Positions 1 through 7,932 of a stretch of DNA of 54,885 bases are shown here, one piece after another (the first letter of the stretch is position 1; the number at the start of each line of letters is the position of its first letter). The notes beneath the pieces were generated by a model, which was given only the letters and a program-made list of their open reading frames with translations, had not been told where the DNA came from and did no database searches. Both the position numbers and the translations under genes were made by a program. The stretch comes from Micromonospora zingiberis. GTDB taxonomy: Bacteria; Actinomycetota; Actinomycetes; Mycobacteriales; Micromonosporaceae. The stretch spans positions 1 to 54,885 of the forward strand of contig NZ_SJJR01000029.1 in assembly GCF_004331455.1 (NCBI RefSeq), in the 5' to 3' direction.

Positions 1-360
1 GGTCACCGACCTCCCGCATCATGGGCAGGGCCTGCCCGTAGTAGGCGAGAGCCCGCTGCCGATCCCCCAGCCCGTCGTACACGCGGCCGATGTTGGTCAG
101 GGTGGCGGCTTCGCCGGCACGGTCACCGACCTCCCGCATCATGGGCAGGGCCTGCCCGTAGTAGGCGAGAGCCCGCTGCCGATCCCCCAGCCCGTCGTAC
201 ACGCGGCCGATGTTGGTCAGGGTGGCGGCTTCGCCGGCACGGTCACCTACCTCCCGCCGGATGGGCAGGGCCTGCCCGTAGTAGGCGAGAGCCCGCTGCC
301 GATCCCCCAGCCCGTCGTACACGCGGCCGATATTGGTGAGGGTGGCGGCTTCGTTGCCGA
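1..360 (-). repeat. Three tandem 120-bp TPR-coding repeats
   Basis: Units 1-120 and 121-240 are identical base for base. Unit 241-360 differs at a handful of positions. Each encodes one 40-residue TPR unit containing NIGRVYDGLGDRQRAL. Perfect identity implies very recent duplication or gene conversion; more units probably lie beyond the left edge. Confidence 0.95.
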
Positions 361-3300
361 GGTCGTCGGCCTCGCGGTACAGGCGCAGGGCTTGCTCGAA
401 GCTGTCCAGGGCAGGCCGGGGTCGCCCGGTGGCGAATTGGGCCCACCCCAGGTCATAGAAGGCGCCGGCGTCCGAGCCGAGAGTCAGGGTCGCGGTCGCG
501 AGGGCCTCGACATCCGCGAACCGGGACCTGGGCAGCCACACCCTCGCCACATGGTGGCCGACGTCGCGGGCGATCGCAGGCTCCCGTCCTGCCACCGCCA
601 GCCGGTGCGCCTCCACCCACTGGACGAGCGAGGCCACAAGGCCAGGCCGAGTGATCGGTTCGGGGATCAAAAGCTCATAGAGGGATCGCGCAGCGGCGGA
701 GCAGGCTTTGATGTATTCGTCGTCGGTGAGCAGGGGGCGGATGAGGGGGCGCAGGACGTTGGAAACGTAGTAGCGGGGTTGGCGGGTTTCGGGGTCGGTG
801 TCTTCTTCCATCAGGCCGAGTTGGACGGCGCGGTCGATGTGGATGGTGGCATCGGGGTGGTTGTGGACGGCCCGGACGGTGTCGGCGGGGACGGGTAGTT
901 CGACGACGTTGACCTTGGCGAGCATCTTCCGCAGCTCGGCGGGTTGGGAGTCCAGGAGGTTCGTCGCGAGGATGGTTTCCCGGCGGAACCGGTCGGCTTC
1001 GGCCTCGATGGCAGTGATCAGGGCGTCGACGTCGAGGTTGGGGTCGGCGACGATCAGGTCGAGCCAGTCGAGCAGGCGGGGGTTGCCGGCTGCGGCCTCG
1101 ACGGCGCGTTGCCGAATGTCGGAGTCGATCGGAGAGCCCGGGCGCAGGTGGGGCAGGTTCGCGAGTTTCTTGGCCTGCTCGATGCCGGTGAGGGTTTCCA
1201 TTGACTCGACGACGACGCTGGCACCAACGGGTGTGGGGAAGCGGTAGCGGCTGGTGATGACGACCCGACTGGGGCTGCCGGTGTCACGGATTGCTGTCAG
1301 CAGGGCCGGGAGGATGTCGGCCATCTCCGGGGAGAGCACGTGCCTGCCGTCGCGTTCGTCGAGGTTGCCGTCCTCGAAGTCGTCGAACACGAACAGGCAC
1401 GGCGTCTGCCCGAGGGGACCGTCGACGTGCAGCAGGTGACGCAGGCGTACGACGAGGGGAGCCTGGTCGTTGTTGAGCAGCTTGTCTGCTTCGATCTGCT
1501 GGTCCGGGGTGGGGAAGTGGACCTTGGTGGTGAGTTCCCGGAACTTGGACAGATCGACGCGGCCGTACCAGACGGCACGCTGGTGGGTGGGCATGCGTTC
1601 CAGCAGCCGGGAGGCGAGGCTGCTCTTGCCGAGACCACCCATACCGGCTAGGACCAGAGCCTCGGCCGCACCGTCGCCGCCGGTTTGTTTGAGGGTACGT
1701 AGGCAGCGCTGGATGACCCGCCGCCGTCCGACGAACGCGGCGCGGGCGGCAACCCGCGACAGTTGAGTCTGCGGATCCAGGAAATCCTGGTCGGCGGGGC
1801 GGAGCTTGATCCGGGCACGCCCCGTGGTGCGCAGGGGCGTGACCATGGGCGCGAGCGGGGATCTGTCGGCGTAGAGGCGCAGCGAATGCCAGCTGCCGTG
1901 CTTGTTCGCGTACAGGTGCTGGCGGGCCTCGACCACGGCCAGGTCGAGGGCATCCCCAGCAGCCAGTGACCGGTAGAGCATGGCGGCGAACTCGGTCGCG
2001 GAGACGTCGCCGACTGGCAACGCCCACCCCAGCACGGCGGGGGCCCCGGCGTGGATCAAACTTTCACTCATCGACGGGAAGGCGCCGGAGTCGGGCGCGT
2101 TCGCCGTCAGGCAGCCGGAGAGGAAAATTAGGCGGGGCCAGCGCCCGCCCATCGCTTTGGCGATCTGGTCAGCGGTGGCGTAGGCGAGCCCACCGAACTC
2201 GTTCTCCATCAGGAAGACGGGTTGGCCGTCCGCGCCGATGGCGGCATGGCCGCTCAGGTGCAGGACGTCGAAGTATCCCTCACCGTAGTCGAGAGTAAGG
2301 GAGCGGATCCCTTCCAGGGAGCCGCTCTCCTCCACGACCAGTTCGGTCCCGGTGCGGGTAGTGGCAGCCAGGATGGCCGCCTCCTCCGCCTCGTAGCCGA
2401 GCACCGGCTCGACACCCTCCGGGGACACGGCCATGAACAGCACCCGCAACGGCCGGTTCCCAGCCTCGACCGGAGCCGTGAGCGCCGCATTCGTGCGGAC
2501 GGACCGCACCGGCAGCAACGGCGCGTGACTGGAGAGGGTCAGATACGAACCATTTGCGGCGAGCAACTCCCACGGCAGGTGCCGAAGCCGTTCCGCGGCG
2601 GTGATGCGCAGCGTGGTGCCGGGGGGGCGGTCCAGGACCGGGGTCATCCATCGCTCATCACCGTCGAGAAAGGCAGCCAGTCTCGCGCCGAGATCACGCA
2701 GCTGCGGTGTGCCGAACATCTTCTGCGCCACGGCGTGCTGACTGTAGTCGCGTTCCACCACCTCGATCAGCCGGTCGATAGTCACTGTGTCCAGGCCACG
2801 GGTCTTCGGCGGACCGTCGCCGGTCGAGAGGCGCAGCTCCGCATACTCGGAGGTCTGCTGGAATATCTCTAAGTCGAAGACACGCATCTCACCGCCGAAG
2901 ACACGCATCTCGGCCGGGCTGACTACCGGGCGGCTGAAGGTGGGCTCGAGGTCCACTGTCGGGCCACGCAGCCTCCGCAGCAGCTGAAGTGCCTCGCCTG
3001 CACCCGGCACGGACCGGAGAGCCGCGCTGACAGCCTTCACGTCGCTGCCGGGAACAAGCCCCAGAGTCATGAGTTCAGCGCGCGCCGTCGGGTCGCCCGA
3101 CCGCAGCCGCGCCGCCGCCGCCGCGATCTTGTCGCCAAGCTGAATGGTCGACGCGGGCTGCGAGGTCAGGCGACCCCGCATCGCGACGAACCAATCGGAG
3201 GAGAGCTCGATCTGGGCATTCGCGTCGGTCTGAGCGTCATCGAGCCAGCGGAGCGCGGCATCCGGATCGATGACACCCAGGACCGTGAGCCGCTGGGCTT

Positions 3301-3682
3301 GGGCAAGGTACGGCTGGCCGCTCCAAGCGTCGGCTTGGTCGGAGTACCGTTCGAGAAGCAACGCCACCTGCTCCGCCCGCTTCCAACCGTAAACGTTGTG
3401 CAGGCTGACCAGCAGTAACGAACGCAGATTCGCATCGATCTCGAATAGCTCGCCGCCCAGCTCGCGGAAGAGGGGTGAAGCCAAAAGGTCCGCCTCGACA
3501 GTCCAGGGTAGGCCGTGGGGCGGATCCGTGAAGAAGTTGATGCGAAGCAGGTTGAGAAAGGCTGGGTCGACGACGACCGGAACGGCGGCGTGACAGGCGA
3601 GCTCGATCGCGCCAGGGGGAAGAGTTTCCCAGGTTTCCGCGAGTCGGACGCCTGCCCTGGATCCCGCCGCGACGATGTTCAC
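1..3682 (-). CDS. CHAT protease - STAND NTPase - TPR protein, 3' end cut by the window
   Basis: At least 1227 residues are visible; the C-terminus lies off the left edge. Order: an unrecognised N-terminal region (about 1-330), a CHAT caspase-like domain with catalytic His about 479 (LHLSGHA) and Cys about 524 (FLSGC), a STAND/NB-ARC NTPase with Walker A GMGGLGKS (Lys about 686), Walker B FVFDD (about 764-768) and an R-x-x-ITSR-type sensor, then TPRs from about 1070, ending in 40-residue repeats. CHAT domains are proteases; STAND-TPR parts sense ligands and oligomerise, so this is probably the sensor-effector of the operon. The GTG start overlaps the vWA stop by 4 nt (GTGA), implying translational coupling. 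The target is unknown. Confidence 0.85.
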   Translation of the reverse strand, partial: MNIVAAGSRAGVRLAETWETLPPGAIELACHAAVPVVVDPAFLNLLRINFFTDPPHGLPWTVEADLLASPLFRELGGELFEIDANLRSLLLVSLHNVYGWKRAEQVALLLERYSDQADAWSGQPYLAQAQRLTVLGVIDPDAALRWLDDAQTDANAQIELSSDWFVAMRGRLTSQPASTIQLGDKIAAAAARLRSGDPTARAELMTLGLVPGSDVKAVSAALRSVPGAGEALQLLRRLRGPTVDLEPTFSRPVVSPAEMRVFGGEMRVFDLEIFQQTSEYAELRLSTGDGPPKTRGLDTVTIDRLIEVVERDYSQHAVAQKMFGTPQLRDLGARLAAFLDGDERWMTPVLDRPPGTTLRITAAERLRHLPWELLAANGSYLTLSSHAPLLPVRSVRTNAALTAPVEAGNRPLRVLFMAVSPEGVEPVLGYEAEEAAILAATTRTGTELVVEESGSLEGIRSLTLDYGEGYFDVLHLSGHAAIGADGQPVFLMENEFGGLAYATADQIAKAMGGRWPRLIFLSGCLTANAPDSGAFPSMSESLIHAGAPAVLGWALPVGDVSATEFAAMLYRSLAAGDALDLAVVEARQHLYANKHGSWHSLRLYADRSPLAPMVTPLRTTGRARIKLRPADQDFLDPQTQLSRVAARAAFVGRRRVIQRCLRTLKQTGGDGAAEALVLAGMGGLGKSSLASRLLERMPTHQRAVWYGRVDLSKFRELTTKVHFPTPDQQIEADKLLNNDQAPLVVRLRHLLHVDGPLGQTPCLFVFDDFEDGNLDERDGRHVLSPEMADILPALLTAIRDTGSPSRVVITSRYRFPTPVGASVVVESMETLTGIEQAKKLANLPHLRPGSPIDSDIRQRAVEAAAGNPRLLDWLDLIVADPNLDVDALITAIEAEADRFRRETILATNLLDSQPAELRKMLAKVNVVELPVPADTVRAVHNHPDATIHIDRAVQLGLMEEDTDPETRQPRYYVSNVLRPLIRPLLTDDEYIKACSAAARSLYELLIPEPITRPGLVASLVQWVEAHRLAVAGREPAIARDVGHHVARVWLPRSRFADVEALATATLTLGSDAGAFYDLGWAQFATGRPRPALDSFEQALRLYREADDLGNEAATLTNIGRVYDGLGDRQRALAYYGQALPIRREVGDRAGEAATLTNIGRVYDGLGDRQRALAYYGQALPMMREVGDRAGEAATLTNIGRVYDGLGDRQRALAYYGQALPMMREVGD

Positions 3683-4851
3683 AATGGTGCCTCGACAACG
3701 GTCGGCCGACCCCGCAGGATATCGACAGCCGCATACATGCCGTCACGGTCCAGCGGGAACATCGGAATGTGGCGGGCGATCTGCTCGGCGGTGGCGTCGG
3801 CCCAGCGGTCGACGCTGAGCGGATTGAGCCAAGCGATGCGGGCCTGTCGCGTGATGATGGCCAGACCGAGGGCAATCGCATCGAAGATGCGGGTGGTGAC
3901 CAGCGAACCTCGCTGCGCGCCCGCGTCGCTGATGACCACGACTCCCGAGCCGGGGGTGAGGTCGTCGAGCACCTTACGCATGGGCCTGTGCTGGGTAAGG
4001 CCGGGGTCGTCGTAGACCCAGCCGGCAGCCAGTGGCGGAATGCGGTCGACGATGGCGTCCATCTCGACGTTGGCCGGATCGGCAAGCTGAGTAAGCGCGC
4101 TGCGGTCCGGGCTGGTGCCAGGTGAGTTGCGGAAGTATCTGATGGTGATGGAGTCCAACCGGCTAGCTCGGACCATTGATCGGGTGAAGTGGTCGATGAA
4201 GCCGTGGAACGGTGTCATCGAACCGTGGCGGTCAACGAGTAGAAGCAGGCGGGCGGCGTTGACCCGGCGTGGTACGAGCACTGGAGGAGTGACTAGGCCG
4301 GTCGCGGCGTACCGAGTCATTGTGGCCTCGACGTTCAGCTCCACGCGCGGGCCGTGCCGCCTCGGGCGACGAAGGCGCCGCCATGCCTGGGCGATTTCGC
4401 GCTCCGACAGTGGATATTGCGGGCGCATGATGAAGGGCGGTGCCGGCCGGCCCGAGCGAGGCGGCTGGATTCCTCCGCTACGCGGTAACGGCACGGTGCG
4501 GCTGACATCCCCCTCTCCCTTCGGCAGGGACGGCACGGACTCGACGATGTCGGGCTGCAGGTCGGGCATCGGTGCAGGCGTGGGGACGTCGCCGACTGCA
4601 GGTTCAGGTGCGGCCACGGCCCAAACCGGCATGTTGACGAGATGTAGCGTCGAGGTAATGATCTCGGCGTCACGGGTGGAGGCCGCAAACAGCGTCACGC
4701 ACAGCGCCCGCAGCGCCTCGTTCGAGCTGAGGCCGTGGCCGGCTGCAAGCGCGGCGCGCAAGGCCGCGCAGTCGTCAATCCCGAGCGGCAGACCTCGCCG
4801 GCGCAACCGGGAAACCAGCTCGCGGACGAACGCCGGAAGGGGCTCTGTCAT
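3679..4851 (-). CDS. vWA-domain protein of the MoxR-vWA operon
   Basis: A 390-residue protein. The N-terminal about 75 residues resemble the helical region of MoxR-associated vWA proteins, a Pro-rich linker follows (about 80-140), and the vWA domain starts about residue 198. The metal site reads DRHGS (207-211), so the middle Ser of the usual DxSxS is His; a later ISDAG supplies the other metal-site Asp. Such proteins act as adaptors for MoxR ATPases that remodel partner complexes. The ATG was chosen because it overlaps the MoxR stop as ATGA and starts a typical N-terminus; in-frame upstream sequence is Arg-rich shadow. The gene lies between the MoxR and CHAT-STAND genes. Confidence 0.85.
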   Translation of the reverse strand: MTEPLPAFVRELVSRLRRRGLPLGIDDCAALRAALAAGHGLSSNEALRALCVTLFAASTRDAEIITSTLHLVNMPVWAVAAPEPAVGDVPTPAPMPDLQPDIVESVPSLPKGEGDVSRTVPLPRSGGIQPPRSGRPAPPFIMRPQYPLSEREIAQAWRRLRRPRRHGPRVELNVEATMTRYAATGLVTPPVLVPRRVNAARLLLLVDRHGSMTPFHGFIDHFTRSMVRASRLDSITIRYFRNSPGTSPDRSALTQLADPANVEMDAIVDRIPPLAAGWVYDDPGLTQHRPMRKVLDDLTPGSGVVVISDAGAQRGSLVTTRIFDAIALGLAIITRQARIAWLNPLSVDRWADATAEQIARHIPMFPLDRDGMYAAVDILRGRPTVVEAPL

Positions 4852-5789
4852 CGCGAACGCAACCACTTCTCGGCCCGCAGTTGATCGCCGCGATGCTTGA
4901 CTAGCGCACCGAGTTTGGGCAGGTTGGCCACCTCGGCCTGGGAGACGTCGTCGCTGCGCAGGCACTCGACCCAGTCGAGCAGTTCGCTGAGACCGGGGCG
5001 ATGGTTCAGATCGAGCTTGCGCAGCTCCAGCAGGATCTCTCTGGCGCGGCTGCGGAGCCCGCCGCCGGCGATGCCGTGCATCTCGAGAATCTCGTCGAGG
5101 TTCTCCTCGGGGAACTTGATGTAGTGGAAGGCGCAACGGCGCAGGAAGGCACCGGGCAGCTGCTTCTCCTCGTTGTTCGTGACGATGATGATCGGACGCA
5201 AGTCGGGACGATCCGGTGGCACCTCATATCGAATGTCCGGCAACTCGTCAACCTCGAAGCGCAGCTCGTCGAGTTCGCGCAGCAGATCGTTGGGAAAGTC
5301 CAGGTCGGCCTTGTCGATCTCGTCAATGAGCAGCACCGTCCGCCGCCCGAGTTGAGCGCGTGCAATCGCTTTGCCCAGGGGGCCGAGGCGCACGTAATCG
5401 TCCGGCGGCGGGAGCTTCTGATGCTGTAGGCCGCTGAGCTGCGCGTCAGAGAGACGGCGTACGGCATCGAAGGTATACAGCAGGTCGCGGGCGCGGCTGG
5501 TGGATTTCACGTGCGCTTGTTCGAGGGGCAACCCCAGCCGGTACGCGACTGCATGCGCGAGGCGGGTCTTGCCGACGCCTGGATCGCCCTGCACGAGCAG
5601 CGGCCGGCCAAGGGTGATGGTGACGTTGACTGCTTCACAGAGCGCATCGGTCAGCAGATATGGCTCCGGAGCCACTTCATGCTGTTCAGGGGCGTCGAGG
5701 GGCGAGTTGACATCCTCGATGATCTGCCGAGCTGGCGGCTCGCCTGGTTCGAGGCGGATCGAGGTGTCGATGGCGCGGCAAATGTACAC
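4848..5789 (-). CDS. MoxR-family AAA+ ATPase
   Basis: A 313-residue AAA+ ATPase with Walker A GDPGVGKT (68-75), Walker B VLLIDEIDKAD (152-162), a sensor-1 region IIVTNNEE (about 201-208) and a C-terminal lid helix domain. MoxR ATPases work with vWA proteins as ATP-driven chaperones that activate or remodel a client. The GTG start lies 1 nt after the upstream stop, with an AGAAGG ribosome binding site about 6 nt before it. Position in the operon suggests that its clients are the EAD1 protein or the CHAT protein, which is an inference from order. Confidence 0.92.
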   Translation of the reverse strand: MYICRAIDTSIRLEPGEPPARQIIEDVNSPLDAPEQHEVAPEPYLLTDALCEAVNVTITLGRPLLVQGDPGVGKTRLAHAVAYRLGLPLEQAHVKSTSRARDLLYTFDAVRRLSDAQLSGLQHQKLPPPDDYVRLGPLGKAIARAQLGRRTVLLIDEIDKADLDFPNDLLRELDELRFEVDELPDIRYEVPPDRPDLRPIIIVTNNEEKQLPGAFLRRCAFHYIKFPEENLDEILEMHGIAGGGLRSRAREILLELRKLDLNHRPGLSELLDWVECLRSDDVSQAEVANLPKLGALVKHRGDQLRAEKWLRSR

Positions 5790-5790
5790 G

Positions 5791-6756
5791 TCAAGCCTTC
5801 TCTCTCAGCCAGGCCAGGAACCCGTCAGGGTTGTTTTGATTCCGGCTCACGCCCCTCATGCTTCGTTGGAGCGCGCCGTAGGTCAGCGGGACACTGAGCT
5901 GTCCCGCGGACACCTCAGCCTTCTGCTGAATCCAGCGGCTCCACGGGACCGCGACCTCCTGCGGCCAACCGAGTTGCACCGCCGCCTTGATCGCCCACTT
6001 ATGGACGTCCACGAGTTGAAAGGCCGGACGGCCAAGGTCGACTACGCCCGGGGCGCGACGGTCGTCGGACGGGGTCACGAACACCAGTGCGAACCAGTTT
6101 CCGAGTGGGCCACACGCCGACCGCACGCCCTCCCAGAACTGCTCAAGGGCCGCGGCGGTCGCGTCGTTGACCAGCACCCGGCACACCACGCTGGTGTCCT
6201 CGATCTCCGGCAGATGCTGCAGGATTTGCTTGACCTTGTGGTCGGGGTCGGCGGTGACGGCGCCGAGGCTCACATCGTCCTTGGGCTGCAGCTCACCGAG
6301 GCAGTGCGGCAGCCAGGCACACAACCTCTTCGCCACGGAGTCCTCGTCGGTGGTAATGCTCAGGCCGAGCAAGCCGCGCTGCGCAGTGAACATGGCCTCG
6401 TGGACCTTGTCCTTCGCGGAAGTGAGGTCAAAGTAGGCGTCATTGAACAGTTGCGCCACTGCGGGTACGGCCAGCCCGGCGTTAATGGATCTACGCAGGC
6501 CGTAGCCGTCGGCGAACTTACGCACAAGCTCGTTATCGGGGCGGCCTTCAACGAGGGTGCGGGTCAGTGGGTGCAGCCAGCCTCGGCTCTCTGCCGCACT
6601 GATCAGGCGGAACGCCTCGACTTCCAGGTCGCCCGGTGCGACGAGGGCTTGGAAAGACCACCCGAGATCGAGCTCTACGAACATGACCAGCGCGTCATGT
6701 GTCGGGTAAGCGCTGACGATGGCGTCCCTGAGCAGACGGCGCTGAGCACTTTCCAT
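5791..6756 (-). CDS. EAD1-domain protein with a C-terminal region lacking NTPase motifs
   Basis: A 321-residue protein. Residues 1-88 resemble effector-associated domain 1 (RLLRDAIVSAYPTHDAL and a later GWLHPLTRTLVEGRPDN). The rest has alternating hydrophobic strands (LLGLSITTD, VVCRVLVND, FALVFVTPSD) but no P-loop. It could be an inactive STAND-like domain or the third component (VMAP-like) of a MoxR-vWA system; I cannot distinguish these by eye. EADs pair homotypically, so it probably recruits the EAD1-trypsin protein encoded just upstream. Start ATG and upstream stop overlap by one base (TGATG). Confidence 0.7.
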   Translation of the reverse strand: MESAQRRLLRDAIVSAYPTHDALVMFVELDLGWSFQALVAPGDLEVEAFRLISAAESRGWLHPLTRTLVEGRPDNELVRKFADGYGLRRSINAGLAVPAVAQLFNDAYFDLTSAKDKVHEAMFTAQRGLLGLSITTDEDSVAKRLCAWLPHCLGELQPKDDVSLGAVTADPDHKVKQILQHLPEIEDTSVVCRVLVNDATAAALEQFWEGVRSACGPLGNWFALVFVTPSDDRRAPGVVDLGRPAFQLVDVHKWAIKAAVQLGWPQEVAVPWSRWIQQKAEVSAGQLSVPLTYGALQRSMRGVSRNQNNPDGFLAWLREKA

Positions 6757-7808
6757 CAATGAAGCCGCCGAAACGCATTGAGGGCGGCCGGCAGAGCTCG
6801 CCGGATCGCCAACGCGGGGATGGCCACATTGTGGGTCGGCAAGTGGCTGCGACGCTTGTCGGGATCCCCGCCCTGATGGACGGCGACCAGGTCCAGACTG
6901 ATGTCGAAGCAGGGTGCGCCGGACGATCCGTGCGCGGTGTTGACCGTGTGTCGAAGGCGGGTGTGGTTGCCATTGAAGTCGATTACCGCACCGAAGGCCA
7001 TGGTTTGCGATTCGCCGTCGAGGTGCTGTAGGAGCACCAGCTCGTCGAACTGCTCGAGGGCGCGTTCCCGCATGGTGGTGATCCACCCCCGCGGCTGTCC
7101 CGACGACAGGCGGTCGGTGCCCGGACTGCCGGCGATCCGTAGCACCGCGAAGTCGAGCTGGTCTTGTTCGGGGAGCATTCCGTTCGGGTTGGCTAGTTCG
7201 TCCACCGGGCTGCGCGGGGACCGGGCGGCCTGCCAGTCGGTGTGCAAACCGCACGCCTGTTCGTCAGGGAACCACAGACGCAGATCCTCGGGCTTGTGGC
7301 TGGCTCCAAGCGCCTCCTCTATGACGTGACCGGCGGTGAGGCAGAGATCCGGTCCGATGAGGAAGCCAGTGCCGAAAGGGACGTAGCCCGTCGCCGTCTC
7401 GGCGTCGATCCGGCATGTGCGGGACTCCTGCTGGGCAAGCCGCTGGCGCCACCGCATCGGATCGAGCTCAGGCGCGTGGGCCCGGATGGTTCGTTCGAGG
7501 TTGCTGAGTGCCTCCAACTGGTCAGGCTCCGTCTGCCAACCGATGTCTGCGGCCCACTGCCGCAGCAATGGGTTGCCACGACGGTCCACTAGGATGGCGT
7601 CGATAAGCGTATCGAGCCAGCCCTCGGCCCGAGCCTGGGTGATCACGGCGAACACCGCCTCGGACATTCCGACATTGCCGACGATGTGACCGAGCGGCTT
7701 GTCAAGATCGAAGTACAGCACTTGTTCAAGGCCGTCCCGGCTGGGATACGCGTGGAGCAATGCCTCAGACAGCCGGCGCAGATGGGGCCCGGTCAGCGGC
7801 CGACGAAT
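6756..7808 (-). CDS. EAD1-trypsin-like serine protease
   Basis: An N-terminal EAD1 domain (about 1-100) is followed by a trypsin-like domain with the full triad: His in LTAGHVIE, Asp in LDFAVLRI and Ser in HGSSGAP (about 161, 219 and 296 when counted from the ATT). No signal peptide is seen, so it is probably cytoplasmic and held by EAD contacts until activated. The start is uncertain: the first ATG/GTG/TTG-class codon is TTG at 7760, inside the EAD1 core, which would truncate the domain. An ATT at 7808 lies 6 nt after AGGAGG, and a CTG at 7796 would also restore the domain. First gene of the five-gene operon. Confidence 0.82.
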   Translation of the reverse strand: MRRPLTGPHLRRLSEALLHAYPSRDGLEQVLYFDLDKPLGHIVGNVGMSEAVFAVITQARAEGWLDTLIDAILVDRRGNPLLRQWAADIGWQTEPDQLEALSNLERTIRAHAPELDPMRWRQRLAQQESRTCRIDAETATGYVPFGTGFLIGPDLCLTAGHVIEEALGASHKPEDLRLWFPDEQACGLHTDWQAARSPRSPVDELANPNGMLPEQDQLDFAVLRIAGSPGTDRLSSGQPRGWITTMRERALEQFDELVLLQHLDGESQTMAFGAVIDFNGNHTRLRHTVNTAHGSSGAPCFDISLDLVAVHQGGDPDKRRSHLPTHNVAIPALAIRRALPAALNAFRRLH

Positions 7809-7811
7809 TTC

Positions 7812-7820
7812 GCACCTCCT
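7812..7820 (-). promoter_or_regulatory. Strong Shine-Dalgarno supporting an ATT start
   Basis: Read on the minus strand, GAGGAGG lies 6 nt before ATT 7808-7806. No ATG, GTG or TTG lies at a usable distance in the EAD1-trypsin frame. This decides the proposed start for that gene. Confidence 0.5.
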
Positions 7821-7932
7821 CGGTGTCGATCCCGCTTATACGGAGACTGTACGACGCCAGCTGGTACACGCGATCCTCCACGTCGGCCCACCGCGCTTCC
7901 GACAAACGGCTACATCGGGATTAGATAGCACC

